This document shows, piece after piece, positions 40,368 to 49,982 of a stretch of 64,000 nt of DNA. The notes below the pieces were generated by a model that made no database searches, was not told the origin of the DNA, and was given only the letters and a program-made list of their open reading frames with translations. The first letter of the stretch is position 1, and the number at the start of each line of letters is the position of its first letter. The position numbers and the translations under genes are program-made. The DNA comes from Methylotenera sp. (lineage in GTDB: Bacteria; Pseudomonadota; Gammaproteobacteria; Burkholderiales; Methylophilaceae). The stretch is from the NCBI GenBank assembly GCA_030652995.1, contig JAUSAG010000032.1, forward strand, positions 1 through 64,000. Direction: 5' to 3'.

Positions 40368-40937
40368 ATGCTAACACTTTCAAAAACACATCAAATCATT
40401 ATAGGTCTCGTACTTGCCGCGCTTGTTATTGTCACGCGCGGCCATCATTTTGCTTCTATCAATCATTTACCAAGCGCATCTTTAGCAGTATTTTTCTTGG
40501 CAGGTTTGTATTTGCGTCCAACATGGATGTTTCCAGCCTTGCTTGCCTTGTGCGCAGGTTTAGACTTTTATTCAATCACTTTTGCTGGTACAAGTAGCTT
40601 TTGCATCACTCCCGCTTACGGATTTTTGTTGCCAGCCTATGGCGTAATGTGGCTGGCAGGCCGCTGGTTTGCTAAACGTTATAGCTTCAGCATCAATGCG
40701 CTTTTACCTCTAATCGGTGGCGTAGCGGTTGCAGCAACTGTTAGCGAATTATTTTCCAGTGGTGGTTTTTATTTCTTTGGTGGCCGTTACCCAGAACCGA
40801 CCTTGGCGGTATTTGGCGAACGCTTGATGAAGTATTTTCCGCACCAATTAGAAAATATTGGCTTCTGGCTAGGTGTTGCACTCATCGTACATGTGGCGTT
40901 TGCATTGGCGAATAGGCAACAGCGCGCTAAAGTTTAA
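40368..40937 (+). CDS. btuM: BtuM, solitary ECF-type vitamin B12 transporter
   Basis: A 189-aa integral membrane protein with about six helices, resembling BtuM of Thiobacillus denitrificans. Family hallmarks are TRGHHFASINHLPSASLAVFFLAGLYLR near residues 23-50 and FCITPAYGFLLPAYG with Cys79, matching the cysteine shown in BtuM to ligate cobalt and support decyanation. BtuM carries cobalamin over the inner membrane without the usual ECF module. It has a GGAGG site at 40352, and no ABC transporter genes (btuCD) accompany the locus, in keeping with that mechanism. Confidence 0.88.
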   Translation: MLTLSKTHQIIIGLVLAALVIVTRGHHFASINHLPSASLAVFFLAGLYLRPTWMFPALLALCAGLDFYSITFAGTSSFCITPAYGFLLPAYGVMWLAGRWFAKRYSFSINALLPLIGGVAVAATVSELFSSGGFYFFGGRYPEPTLAVFGERLMKYFPHQLENIGFWLGVALIVHVAFALANRQQRAKV

Positions 40938-40939
40938 TT

Positions 40940-41545
40940 TTGAGCGATAGCGACAAAGTCACCCGCCACAATGCGCGCATGCAGCGTAAAAAGGCGGTGG
41001 TTGATGCCAAGATAGAATCTGCCAGCATTGCCAAAGGCTTGCTGTTAATCCACACCGGTAACGGCAAAGGTAAATCAACCGCCGCTTTTGGCCTACTCGC
41101 CCGCGCGCTAGGCCACGGCATGAAGGCCGCTGTGGTGCAGTTTATCAAAGGCCGCTCTGATACGGGTGAAGAAGCCTTTTTTCGCGGCAACGCGAACCTT
41201 ACCTGGCATGTCATGGGCGATGGCTTTACTTGGGAAACGCAAGATGCCGCACGTGATTTAGCTTCTGCGCGCAAAGCGTGGGAACTGGTGTGCGGCTATT
41301 TGCAGGATAAAACCATTAACGTAGTGATTTTGGATGAATTTACCTACACTCTCAAATATGGCTGGCTAACAATAGCAGAAGTATGTGCTGCATTACAAGC
41401 CCGCCCGCCTATGCAACACGTGGTGATTACCGGGCGTGGTGCACCTGAAGGCTTAATTGAAATTGCCGACACTGTGAGTGAGATCAATTTGGTTAAACAT
41501 GCGTTTAAAGATGGCGTACAAGCCATGCCAGGTATTGAGTGGTAA
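40940..41545 (+). CDS. cobO: Cob(I)yrinic acid a,c-diamide adenosyltransferase
   Basis: CobO (BtuR family) transfers the 5'-deoxyadenosyl group of ATP to cobalt. The 201-aa protein has HNARMQRKKAVVDAKI, P-loop HTGNGKGKSTAAFG, VVQFIKGR and NVVILDEFTY. The start appears to be TTG at 40940, two nt after the btuM stop, so it would depend on translational coupling; ATG at 40979 is in frame but would remove conserved N-terminal residues. Confidence 0.93.
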   Translation: MSDSDKVTRHNARMQRKKAVVDAKIESASIAKGLLLIHTGNGKGKSTAAFGLLARALGHGMKAAVVQFIKGRSDTGEEAFFRGNANLTWHVMGDGFTWETQDAARDLASARKAWELVCGYLQDKTINVVILDEFTYTLKYGWLTIAEVCAALQARPPMQHVVITGRGAPEGLIEIADTVSEINLVKHAFKDGVQAMPGIEW

Positions 41546-41587
41546 CACCTGAATAAACATTTTATCAGCAATAATGAAACGCCAATC

Positions 41588-42859
41588 ATGACCCCAATCA
41601 CCTGCCCTGCTGTATTAGTTTCTGCCCCCGCTTCTGGGCAAGGAAAAACCTTATCGACCGCCGCCTTAGCCAGGGCTTGGAAAAACCGTGGTTTAAACGT
41701 TCGCGCCTTCAAATGCGGACCAGACTTTCTTGACCCCATGGTGTTAGAAAAGGCCACTGGACAACCCGTTTACAACTTAGATCTAGGCATGTGTGGCCAG
41801 CAAGATGGTTTGGCGCGTTTATACAGCGCGGCACAAACTGCCGATGTGATTATCGTTGAAGGTGTAATGGGGTTATATGACGGCACGCCTTCTAGCGCAG
41901 ATATTGCAGTGCGCTTTGGTTTACCTGTCATCGTCACCATTGATGCCAGTGGTATGGCGCAGACTTTTGGCGCGATCGCTTCAGGGCTGCTAGCCTATCA
42001 GCCAAAGCTAACGCCGGCAGGCGTGTTAGCCAATAAAGTCGGTAGCATTGGCCATGCCAACATGTTGCGTGAAAGTTTGCCAGCCCATTTAAGCTGGTTT
42101 GGGGCACTGCAAAGAGATGAAGCAATGGCATTGCCAGAGCGTCACTTAGGTTTATTTCGCGCGAATGAAATTGATGACTTGGAAGCCAGAATCGAAGCTG
42201 CCGCGATTGCGTTAGCCAACTCTGGTGAGCTGCCTTTGCCGCCACAGGTAACATTCAATGCGCCATTAGCTTCAACCACACCAGCGTTATTAGCAGGCAA
42301 AACCATTGCCATTGCGCGTGATGAAGCCTTTTGTTTTATTTACCCGGCCAATTTAGATTGTTTGAGTGCGCTAGGTGCAACCGTTAAGTTTTTCTCACCG
42401 CTACACGATGAAACCCTGCCCGAAGCTGATGCTTACTGGCTACCTGGTGGTTACCCTGAATTACATCTCAAACAAATCAATGAAAACAGTACAATTCGCG
42501 TAGCGCTGCACGAGGCTTTTAATGCAAACAAACCTATTCTTGCCGAGTGTGGTGGCATGATGGCGTTATCGGAATCTATCAACGGCGCATCTACTTTTGG
42601 CTTGCTGACAGGCAATTGTCAAATTGAAGCGCGTTTTCAGGGGTTGGGCACGCAGCATGTGTCGTTACCAAAAGGCGAAATTAGCGCGCATACTTTTCAT
42701 TATGGCTCTTTCACCACAGCGCTTGCGGTAGCTTTTCAAGCAGAAGCCAAACGAGGTAAAGGCGAAGCCGTTTACCAACACGGCAGTATCACCGCAAGCT
42801 TTTTACACTTTTACTTTGCCTCTAACCCGCAAGCTACGGCAAGCTTATTTTTGCCATGA
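41588..42859 (+). CDS. cbiA: Cobyrinic acid a,c-diamide synthase
   Basis: CbiA/CobB amidates the a and c side chains of cobyrinic acid with glutamine and ATP. The 423-aa protein has an N-terminal dethiobiotin-synthetase-like domain (SAPASGQGKTLSTAALARA P-loop) and a C-terminal glutamine amidotransferase domain with YWLPGGYPEL and nucleophile Cys in ECGGMMAL. It overlaps bluB by 4 nt. Confidence 0.95.
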   Translation: MTPITCPAVLVSAPASGQGKTLSTAALARAWKNRGLNVRAFKCGPDFLDPMVLEKATGQPVYNLDLGMCGQQDGLARLYSAAQTADVIIVEGVMGLYDGTPSSADIAVRFGLPVIVTIDASGMAQTFGAIASGLLAYQPKLTPAGVLANKVGSIGHANMLRESLPAHLSWFGALQRDEAMALPERHLGLFRANEIDDLEARIEAAAIALANSGELPLPPQVTFNAPLASTTPALLAGKTIAIARDEAFCFIYPANLDCLSALGATVKFFSPLHDETLPEADAYWLPGGYPELHLKQINENSTIRVALHEAFNANKPILAECGGMMALSESINGASTFGLLTGNCQIEARFQGLGTQHVSLPKGEISAHTFHYGSFTTALAVAFQAEAKRGKGEAVYQHGSITASFLHFYFASNPQATASLFLP

Positions 42860-43533
42860 ATGACACGTTACGCCCGCACCGCTATTCGGACGCTGAAATA
42901 GCCGCAGTATATCGCGTGATTGCCGAACGCCGCGACATGCGGCACTTTGTGCCAACACCTATTGCACCTGAATTACTGACTAAAATTTTACACGCAGCGC
43001 ATCAAGCACCTAGCGTGGGCTTAATGCAGCCTTGGCGCTTTATTAGAATCACCGATACCAATACGCGTAAAAATATATACCAGTTGGTGGATGCCGAGCG
43101 TGCTAAAACTGCACAAGCGATTGGTGAAGTTGAAAATACCGCGCGCATGGCAGAATTTCTAAAGCTTAAAGTAGAAGGTATTTTAGACTGCGGTGAGTTA
43201 TTAATCGCAGCATTGTGTAATGACCGCGAGCGCCACGTTTTTGGGCGCAGAACCTTACCAGAAATGGACTTAGCCTCTGTCAGTTGTGCCATTCAAAATA
43301 TGTGGCTGGCAGCACGGGCTGAAGGCTTGGGCATGGGTTGGGTTTCAATTTTCGACCCTGTTGCATTAGGGCAATTACTCAATATGCCAAGTGATGCCAA
43401 GCCCATCGCCGTATTGTGTTTAGGACATGTCAATAGCTTTTACAAAGAACCCATGTTGGTAGAATCTGGCTGGAAAACAGCAAGGCCATTGGCCGATATG
43501 GTGATGGAAAATAGCTGGGAAACTTTTAAATGA
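42856..43533 (+). CDS. bluB: 5,6-dimethylbenzimidazole synthase
   Basis: BluB cleaves reduced FMN with oxygen to make 5,6-dimethylbenzimidazole, the lower ligand of B12. The 225-aa nitroreductase-fold protein has ERRDMRHFVPTPI, LHAAHQAPSVGLMQPWRFI and LAARAEGLGMGWVSIFDP. Its presence means the organism can make the aerobic lower ligand. It overlaps both neighbours by 4 nt. Confidence 0.94.
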   Translation: MNDTLRPHRYSDAEIAAVYRVIAERRDMRHFVPTPIAPELLTKILHAAHQAPSVGLMQPWRFIRITDTNTRKNIYQLVDAERAKTAQAIGEVENTARMAEFLKLKVEGILDCGELLIAALCNDRERHVFGRRTLPEMDLASVSCAIQNMWLAARAEGLGMGWVSIFDPVALGQLLNMPSDAKPIAVLCLGHVNSFYKEPMLVESGWKTARPLADMVMENSWETFK

Positions 43534-44345
43534 GATATCCCCAACGCATTGTCTGCCTAACCACAGAACCGACAGAAGTACTTTACCTGCTTGGCGAGCA
43601 AGCACGTATTGTGGGCATTTCAGGGTTTACCACACGTCCTGCCATCGCCCGCCGCGAGAAACCAAAAGTGGCCGCTTTTACCAGCGCAAAAATTGATAAA
43701 ATTCTAGAATTAAAGCCGGACTTAGTCATTGGCTTCTCAAATTTACAGGCCGATATAGCAGCAGCGCTCATTCGGGCCGGAGTTGAAGTGCACATCTTTA
43801 ATCAACGATCTATCGCACAAGTGTTAAACATGATTGCCACAATGGGTAGCCTGGTAGGCGCATCAGATAAGGCTGCCAAGCTGATTGCCGAATTGGAGAC
43901 TACCATGAGCCAAGCGCATGAAATGGCGCGCCATTTAACTACAAAACCAAAAATATATTTTGAAGAGTGGAATGAGCCCATCATTTGTAGCATCCGCTGG
44001 GCAATGGAGCTCATTGAAATTGCAGGCGGTGTAGATTGCTTTCCTGAACTTAGCCATTTTCACAGCGCAAAAGATCGCGTCATACAAGCCAATCAAGTCA
44101 TCGCGCGACAACCAGACATCATTATCGGCTCGTGGTGCGGCAAAAAATTTCAACCTGACCAAGTGATGGCGCGTGAAGGTTGGGCAGACATCCCTGCGGT
44201 TAAAAATGGTTTTGTACGTGAAATAAAATCGGCTGATATTTTGCAACCCGGGCCATCACTTATTACACATGGCTTAAAGCAAGTGCAAGCGATTATTCAG
44301 GAGTGGGGCTCGACACAAACACATAGAAAAATGGGAGTAATATAA
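43530..44345 (+). CDS. BtuF-like cobalamin-binding protein without signal peptide
   Basis: A 271-aa protein of the BtuF/FhuD substrate-binding fold (RIVCLTTEPTEVLYLLGEQARIVGIS near residues 6-31, then LELKPDLVIGFS, and RQPDIIIGSWCGKKF). It begins MRYPQRIVCLTT, straight at the fold with no signal peptide or lipobox, so it would stay in the cytoplasm as annotated. It overlaps bluB by 4 nt and is followed by cobU after 4 nt, firmly inside the cob operon. No BtuC or BtuD is encoded nearby. It may hold or shuttle corrinoids in the cytoplasm. Confidence 0.85.
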   Translation: MRYPQRIVCLTTEPTEVLYLLGEQARIVGISGFTTRPAIARREKPKVAAFTSAKIDKILELKPDLVIGFSNLQADIAAALIRAGVEVHIFNQRSIAQVLNMIATMGSLVGASDKAAKLIAELETTMSQAHEMARHLTTKPKIYFEEWNEPIICSIRWAMELIEIAGGVDCFPELSHFHSAKDRVIQANQVIARQPDIIIGSWCGKKFQPDQVMAREGWADIPAVKNGFVREIKSADILQPGPSLITHGLKQVQAIIQEWGSTQTHRKMGVI

Positions 44346-44349
44346 ACAA

Positions 44350-44877
44350 ATGGCTACACATTTAATTTTAGGTGGTGCGCGCTCTGGAAAAAGTGCATTT
44401 GCGGAGAAACTAGCCATAGATAGTCACTTAAACGTTACCTACATTGCGACTGCACAAATTTATGATGCAGAATTTAGTAAACGTGTAGCGCATCACAAAG
44501 TGCGTCGCCCTGAACACTGGCAAACCATCGAACAACCATTTAACTTGGCTGAAACATTGCAAACTTATGCCAAAGCTGACAAATGTGTGATTGTAGATTG
44601 CCTCACACTTTGGCTAGCACAGTGCATTTGCCCCGATTGCGCCCCGCCAGAAGGCGTGGATTGGGGGCAAGAACGCGCTGCTTTGTTAGAAACATTGCCG
44701 ACATTAGCGGGCACCATTTTACTAGTCAGCAATGAAGTTGGCATGGGCATTGTGCCGCTGGGTGAAATCAACCGCCAGTTTCAAGATGAACAAGGCAGAT
44801 TAAACCAAGTCATCGCGCAATTGGCAGACAGCGTAAGCTTTATTGCAGCTGGGCTACCACTAACATTAAAAGGATAA
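44350..44877 (+). CDS. cobU: Adenosylcobinamide kinase / GMP transferase
   Basis: CobU (CobP) phosphorylates adenosylcobinamide and then converts it to adenosylcobinamide-GDP, a step before lower-ligand attachment. The 175-aa protein begins with the P-loop LILGGARSGKSAFAE, carries the His-containing VAHHKVRRPEHW segment (GMP-accepting His) and VDCLTLWLAQ, SNEVGMGIVP and GEINRQFQDEQGRLNQ. Confidence 0.95.
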   Translation: MATHLILGGARSGKSAFAEKLAIDSHLNVTYIATAQIYDAEFSKRVAHHKVRRPEHWQTIEQPFNLAETLQTYAKADKCVIVDCLTLWLAQCICPDCAPPEGVDWGQERAALLETLPTLAGTILLVSNEVGMGIVPLGEINRQFQDEQGRLNQVIAQLADSVSFIAAGLPLTLKG

Positions 44878-44879
44878 TC

Positions 44880-45092
44880 ATGGAAACAACGGAATTTAAA
44901 TTAAAAGGCGAATACATTGCGCTTTGCGACCTACTTAAAACAGAAGGTATCGCTGATAGTGGCGGACAAGGGAAAGCGTTTGTGGCTGAAGGGCTCGTCA
45001 CAGTAGATGGCGAAGTGGAGCTACGAAAAACTGCCAAAATACGCTTAGGGCAGGTGGTGGAATGTTTGGGTCAAACAATTAAAGTAGTGTGA
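44880..45092 (+). CDS. S4-domain RNA-binding protein, YbcJ-like
   Basis: A 70-aa protein that is a single S4 RNA-binding domain (LCDLLKTEGIADSGGQGKAF, VTVDGEVELRKTAKI, GQVVE), the YbcJ type. It starts 2 nt after cobU and so is expressed with the cob operon although its role is probably in RNA or ribosome binding. Confidence 0.88.
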   Translation: METTEFKLKGEYIALCDLLKTEGIADSGGQGKAFVAEGLVTVDGEVELRKTAKIRLGQVVECLGQTIKVV

Positions 45093-45103
45093 CTACTTGC
45101 GCC

Positions 45104-45128
45104 GTTCCCTGAGCCTGTCAAAGGGAAC
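45104..45128. repeat. REP-like palindrome
   Basis: GTTCCCT (45104-45110) and AGGGAAC (45122-45128) enclose GAGCCTGTCAA. The CCCTGAGCCTGTC-AAGGG core matches a short palindrome widely scattered between genes in many proteobacteria. It lies between convergent ybcJ-like and cobQ genes. Confidence 0.6.
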
Positions 45129-45166
45129 GCCGCCTAATATGGAAAATCTGGGTTTATGCAATAAAG

Positions 45167-46627
45167 CTACAAATATTGGGCTAATTTTACCCAATCTAAA
45201 TGCAGCTCCGCACAATCTGCCAGTCTGTTCAGCTCATCGTTGCGTAATTTTTCATAATCAAAATGCTGTGCTGTTTGTAACCCCGCCCATTTTAGCCAGG
45301 CTGAACAGGCATCCGGTGAGTCAAATAAGCCATGCACATAAGTGCCGGCAACTTGATTGTCCTGCGAAATTGCGCCCTCGCCCTTGCCGTTTATTATTAA
45401 CGCGGGCTTAATTAACGCTACACCAGTGCTAACGCCCATATGAATTTCATAGCCAGTAACTACGGCTTCTGCAAATGCCAATTGCCCTGTTACCTGCTTC
45501 AGCTGCTTCACCTGTTCTAAGGTCGTCTCCATCTCTAGCCAACCAAATCCAGCGCTCGAACCAGCTTCACCCTCAGTTGCATAGGGGTCGTGTATCGCAC
45601 ACCCCAGCATTTGAAAACCACCGCAGACACCTAATACTTTTCCGCCATAACGCAGGTGTTTAGTAAGCGCTTGCTCCCAGCCGTTGTTACGCAAATACTC
45701 AAGGTCGCCTCTTACGTTTTTACTACCTGGCAAAATAATTAAATCTGCAGAAGGGATGGTTTCGCCCATTTTAACAAATTGAAAATCCACTTGTGGATGC
45801 AAGCGCAATGCATCAAAGTCAGTGTGATTGGATATGTGCGGCAACACGGGAACAATAATTTTCAGCCTATCACTCCCCTCAGTCTCCCTGGCAAATGTGG
45901 AATTTAAAGGCACCGCATCTTCAGCCTCAATGTGCAGATCATGCAAATAAGGCAATACCCCCAACACGGGTTTACCTGTTTCTTGTTCTAGCCAATCTAA
46001 ACCCGATTGCAACAAGGCAATATCACCACGAAAACGGTTAATGACGAAACCGATGATGCGCGCCCTTTCACTTTCAGAAAGTAACGCCAGCGTACCCACA
46101 ATATGTGCAAACACGCCACCTTTATCAATGTCAGCGATTAAAATCACGGGGCAATCTACCGCTTCGGCAAAGCCCATATTGGCAATATCGTTGTCACGCA
46201 AATTGATTTCTGCGGGGCTACCTGCGCCTTCTACAATTACGCAGTCATATTGCATTGTTAAACGCTGCCAAGAATCCAACACCGCGCGCATCGCAGTTGG
46301 TTTGTAGGCATGGTAACCAGTAGCCTCCAAATTACAGACTGCCTTGCCGTGAATAATGACCTGGCATCCAGTATCTGAATTGGGCTTGAGTAATACAGGG
46401 TTCATATCAGTATGCGGCAGCAAACCACTCGCTTGTGCCTGCACCGCCTGCGCACGACCGATTTCACCGCCATCGACCGTCACAGCAGAATTTAACGCCA
46501 TATTTTGTGGCTTAAACGGGGCAACACGCACGCCTCTGCGATACAATACACGGCACAACGCCGCAACTAGGGTGCTTTTGCCCGCATCAGACGTCGTACC
46601 CTGAACCATAAGTGATGTAAATGCCAT
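45167..46627 (-). CDS. cobQ: Cobyric acid synthase
   Basis: CobQ amidates side chains b, d, e and g of adenosylcobyrinic acid a,c-diamide. The 486-aa protein has the N-terminal nucleotide-binding domain ([43 protein letters not shown]) and the C-terminal amidotransferase with [10 protein letters not shown] and [10 protein letters not shown] choose ATG 46627, which gives [14 protein letters not shown]; the frame to 46675 has 16 non-family residues. It is divergent from cbiB with overlapping start regions. Confidence 0.95.
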   Translation of the reverse strand: MAFTSLMVQGTTSDAGKSTLVAALCRVLYRRGVRVAPFKPQNMALNSAVTVDGGEIGRAQAVQAQASGLLPHTDMNPVLLKPNSDTGCQVIIHGKAVCNLEATGYHAYKPTAMRAVLDSWQRLTMQYDCVIVEGAGSPAEINLRDNDIANMGFAEAVDCPVILIADIDKGGVFAHIVGTLALLSESERARIIGFVINRFRGDIALLQSGLDWLEQETGKPVLGVLPYLHDLHIEAEDAVPLNSTFARETEGSDRLKIIVPVLPHISNHTDFDALRLHPQVDFQFVKMGETIPSADLIILPGSKNVRGDLEYLRNNGWEQALTKHLRYGGKVLGVCGGFQMLGCAIHDPYATEGEAGSSAGFGWLEMETTLEQVKQLKQVTGQLAFAEAVVTGYEIHMGVSTGVALIKPALIINGKGEGAISQDNQVAGTYVHGLFDSPDACSAWLKWAGLQTAQHFDYEKLRNDELNRLADCAELHLDWVKLAQYL

Positions 46628-47598
46628 TTGATTATTATCCCATCTTAAGCACTTGTAGCACAGCCTTGAGCGCATACAGTACAGCTTTAACGATCATTGC
46701 CGCAGTGTTACTAGATGGACTACTTGGTGAACCAAAACGCTGGCACCCCTTAGTAGGCTTTGGCTGGCTGGCAAATTGGATAGAGCACAGGTTAAATCGG
46801 CACACGCAACCACTTACCGCACGTATGATTGGGCTACTGTCCTGGTTGTTATTGTTAGCGCCTTTTGTTGCAATCAGCTATTTTGCAACGCAAGGTATTT
46901 TAGGCTGGTTAGCCGATGTATTTCTACTCTATTTTGCCATCGGCGCGCGCAGCCTGATGCAACATGCGCAGCAAATTTACGTACCATTATCACAGCACAA
47001 TCTTGAAGAGGCTCGCCATGCGATTAGCATGATAGTCAGCCGCGACACTTCGCAACTCAATGAAACTGAAATTGCTACGGCTACGGTTGAATCAGTGCTT
47101 GAGAACGGCAATGATGCCATTTTTGGGGCGATATTCTGGTTTATGCTACTAGGTGGCACTGGCGCATTACTATTTAGATTAGCCAACACTTTAGATGCAA
47201 TGTGGGGTTACCGCACACCACGCTTTAACTACTTTGGTTGGGCAGCGGCACGCTTGGACGATTCACTCAATTTAATTCCCGCACGATTAACCGCGTTAAG
47301 TTATGCGCTCTGTGGCAACACACGCAGCGCCATAAAATGCTGGGCGACACAAGCCCGCACATGGTATAGCCCTAATGCCGGACCTGTGATGGCAGCTGGC
47401 GCAGGAGCGCTGCAAGTAAAACTAGGTGGTACTGCTATTTATCACGGCACAACAAAACAGCGCCCTACGCTAGGCATGGGTAAACTTGCCAATGCCAGCC
47501 ACATTTTGAGTGTAATAAGCTTAGTAAAACGCAGCATACTGTTATGGTGTGCGGTGATTACCGTCGCAACAATTTTAAGGAGCACAACCTTTGCTTGA
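46621..47598 (+). CDS. cbiB: Adenosylcobinamide-phosphate synthase CbiB/CobD
   Basis: CbiB is an inner-membrane protein that joins aminopropanol phosphate (or aminopropanol) to adenosylcobyric acid. It has [45 protein letters not shown] near 137-162, and [28 protein letters not shown] near 188-215. The ATG at 46621 overlaps the cobQ start by 7 nt and gives about 20 residues ahead of the first family-conserved position, so TTG 46666 is an alternative start. It overlaps the following cobD by 8 nt. Confidence 0.93.
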   Translation: MPFDYYPILSTCSTALSAYSTALTIIAAVLLDGLLGEPKRWHPLVGFGWLANWIEHRLNRHTQPLTARMIGLLSWLLLLAPFVAISYFATQGILGWLADVFLLYFAIGARSLMQHAQQIYVPLSQHNLEEARHAISMIVSRDTSQLNETEIATATVESVLENGNDAIFGAIFWFMLLGGTGALLFRLANTLDAMWGYRTPRFNYFGWAAARLDDSLNLIPARLTALSYALCGNTRSAIKCWATQARTWYSPNAGPVMAAGAGALQVKLGGTAIYHGTTKQRPTLGMGKLANASHILSVISLVKRSILLWCAVITVATILRSTTFA

Positions 47599-48565
47599 AC
47601 ACGGCGGAAACTTAAGCTTAGCGGTGGCGCAATACGGCATTCCGCTTGAAGACTGGCTGGATTTATCTACCGGTATCAATCCAAACAATTATCCTATTGC
47701 AGAAATCCCGGCCGATGTATGGCAAAAGCTGCCTAGTGATAGCGATGGCCTGATTGAGGCTGCGTGTGCTTACTATGGTTGCCAGCTTGCACTCCCAACG
47801 GCAGGTTCACAGGCTGCATTGCAAGTTTTGCCTAAATTGCGGCCATCCTGCAAAGTAGTGATGCTAGACCTCATGTATAAAGAGCATGCCAATGCTTGGC
47901 TAAGGCACGGTCATCAAGTGAATACTTTTACTAACCTAGAAGATGAGGAGGCAATCAACGCTGCTGACGTAGTGCTACTTTGCAATCCGAACAATCCGAC
48001 TGCGACACAATTTTTACCGCAAGCTCTACTGAACTTACACGCAAAACTCGCAAGCCGTGGTGGTTGGTTAATAGTAGATGAAGCCTTTATGGATGCAACA
48101 CCAGAACACAGCATCGCACAACATGCGCATTTAGATGGGCTATTTGTACTGCGCTCTTTGGGCAAGTTTTTTGGTTTAGCTGGTGCAAGAGTGGGCTTTT
48201 TACTTAGCCAGCAAACACAGTTTAACAAAATACAAGAGGAACTTGGGCCTTGGACAATCACGGGGGCAAGTCGCCTTATTGCAAAACAAGCTTTAAACGA
48301 CACAACATGGCAACAAAATACCCGCAATCAGCTCGTAGAAAATAGTCAGCGCCTAGCGAGCTTGCTGGATCACTACGGTTTAACACCGCAAGCAGGCACA
48401 GTATTATTTCAATATGCGCCAACAAATATGGCTGAGGCTTGGCAACGGCATTTAGCCAAACAAGGCATTTGGGTAAGACTGTTTACTGAAACACCAGCGT
48501 TAAGATTTGGCTTGCCCACTAAAGATGGTTGGGGCAAGTTAGAAAATGTACTTAAATTATTTTAG
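47591..48565 (+). CDS. cobD: L-threonine-O-3-phosphate decarboxylase
   Basis: This PLP enzyme (CobD, or CobC in Pseudomonas naming) makes aminopropanol phosphate for the nucleotide loop. The 324-aa protein has [46 protein letters not shown] and the Schiff-base region RSLGKFFGLAGARVGF. The start is TTG at 47591: AAGGAG at 47577-47582 is 8 nt upstream and the conserved MLEHGG follows immediately. It overlaps the cbiB end. Confidence 0.94.
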   Translation: MLEHGGNLSLAVAQYGIPLEDWLDLSTGINPNNYPIAEIPADVWQKLPSDSDGLIEAACAYYGCQLALPTAGSQAALQVLPKLRPSCKVVMLDLMYKEHANAWLRHGHQVNTFTNLEDEEAINAADVVLLCNPNNPTATQFLPQALLNLHAKLASRGGWLIVDEAFMDATPEHSIAQHAHLDGLFVLRSLGKFFGLAGARVGFLLSQQTQFNKIQEELGPWTITGASRLIAKQALNDTTWQQNTRNQLVENSQRLASLLDHYGLTPQAGTVLFQYAPTNMAEAWQRHLAKQGIWVRLFTETPALRFGLPTKDGWGKLENVLKLF

Positions 48566-48612
48566 TACAGAAAACTTAAGTCAATCACGTAATTTTAACT
48601 TTATTAATGAAA

Positions 48613-49179
48613 TCACCGATTCACATAGTGTACTCTAGGTACTGCATCATTAAACGAAATCTGCGTCACACTCGCATGATCAATCACTATTCTAAATAAA
48701 CCTTTGAGTGGCATATTCAGCACCTCTGCCAGCATGGCGCGAATAACGCCACCATGCGTGACTACGGCAATGTTTTTTCCATGTGAGTGCTTACTTACCT
48801 CTGCCACAAACGCTTTAGTACGCTCATACAACTGTGAAAAGCTTTCACCATTGGGTGGCGATAAATTAGCATAATCATTTGCCCAAATATCAAATACATC
48901 GCGCGGAATGCTATCCCACGCTTGCATTTCCCAATCGCCAAAATGTAGCTCTTTAAGCCGTTCATCGACCTGTGTTTTGCCCAAGTTAAGTGCGTGTGCT
49001 AATTTGGTACAACGCTGTAGCGGGCTCGCATACACAGCATCGAATTGAGTAAGCGCCAGTTTTTTTGCCAAGACATTACTCTCGATATCAAAGTCCAATG
49101 AAACATCCACATCGCTTTGCCCGTAGCAAACACCTGATGGAATATTCAATGAAGTGTGGCGAATCAGATGTAAGTTCAT
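48613..49179 (-). CDS. cobC: Alpha-ribazole phosphatase
   Basis: CobC is a histidine phosphatase that removes phosphate from alpha-ribazole phosphate or adenosylcobalamin phosphate. The 188-aa protein has LIRHTSL (catalytic His, RHG-type with Thr), YASPLQRCTKLA and VVTHGGVIRAML. I start it at ATG 49179, which overlaps the cobS stop by 4 nt; the frame to 49275 only adds antisense-like residues from cobS. Confidence 0.93.
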   Translation of the reverse strand: MNLHLIRHTSLNIPSGVCYGQSDVDVSLDFDIESNVLAKKLALTQFDAVYASPLQRCTKLAHALNLGKTQVDERLKELHFGDWEMQAWDSIPRDVFDIWANDYANLSPPNGESFSQLYERTKAFVAEVSKHSHGKNIAVVTHGGVIRAMLAEVLNMPLKGLFRIVIDHASVTQISFNDAVPRVHYVNR

Positions 49180-49982
49180 AGTTGCTGATACCATGCCAGC
49201 AAGCCAAAATAAAATGCCAGCTCTGTGATTTGCTGCATAGCGCCTAAACAGTCTCCTGTATAGCCGCCTAACCAATGTTTGATTTTATTGCGCCACCAAA
49301 TCCAAACGATGGCAACAGGAAGCAAGCAATATACGCCTAACCATAACCAATCATTCGCATTCAAGATAAATGGTGAAAAATTCCAGTATAGAAATGGGAT
49401 GGGTGAAAGGCCAAATAAAGTTGCGACCGTTAAATCTGTTGCATCAACCTTTGTCGCTAACGGTTTAGCTTTACCGCTCACTTTCACATAGCTTAAATCT
49501 GCCATCACATACAGTGCGCACAAGCGGCTAAATGCGTGGCCAACGATTAAGATAAAGGGTAAAAAATAAATGGGGAGTGCATTCAATACTTGAAACTTTG
49601 CAAACAACATCAAAAATAATGCAACAGCACCATAAGTGCCAAGTCGTGAATCCTGCATAATAGTGAGTATTCGCTCTCTATCAGAACCTCCACCCAAGCC
49701 ATCTGCACTGTCAGCCAAGCCATCTTCATGGAATGCACCCGTGATGTAAATAGTGGCTGCCATACTGACTAATATCGCAATACTACTTGGTAACACCTTG
49801 GCAGCAAGTGTAAAAGCACCTGCCCCCACCATGCCAACAATAACCCCTACAAGCGGAAAATATTTGGCAGAATAATTAAGCTCATCTTCATAGAAGTTAT
49901 TAAAATTCGGTACAGGCAACCGCGTAAAAAAGCCTACGGCTAACAAAAAATAGCGCTGCTCACGGCGCAGGCAATTCAACAT
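49176..49982 (-). CDS. cobS: Cobalamin (adenosylcobinamide-GDP ribazoletransferase) synthase
   Basis: CobS (CobV) is an inner-membrane enzyme that joins adenosylcobinamide-GDP to alpha-ribazole. The 268-aa polytopic protein has FTRLPVP, the metal-binding [16 protein letters not shown] (key Asp cluster near 82-97), [19 protein letters not shown] and a C-terminal [10 protein letters not shown]. Its start overlaps the end of cobT by 7 nt. Confidence 0.95.
   Translation of the reverse strand: MLNCLRREQRYFLLAVGFFTRLPVPNFNNFYEDELNYSAKYFPLVGVIVGMVGAGAFTLAAKVLPSSIAILVSMAATIYITGAFHEDGLADSADGLGGGSDRERILTIMQDSRLGTYGAVALFLMLFAKFQVLNALPIYFLPFILIVGHAFSRLCALYVMADLSYVKVSGKAKPLATKVDATDLTVATLFGLSPIPFLYWNFSPFILNANDWLWLGVYCLLPVAIVWIWWRNKIKHWLGGYTGDCLGAMQQITELAFYFGLLAWYQQL

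Noticed and set aside
49180-49275. 32-residue N-terminal extension of cobC
   Set aside because: It overlaps cobS; the family starts at LHLIRH, and ATG 49179 gives the usual 4-nt overlap.
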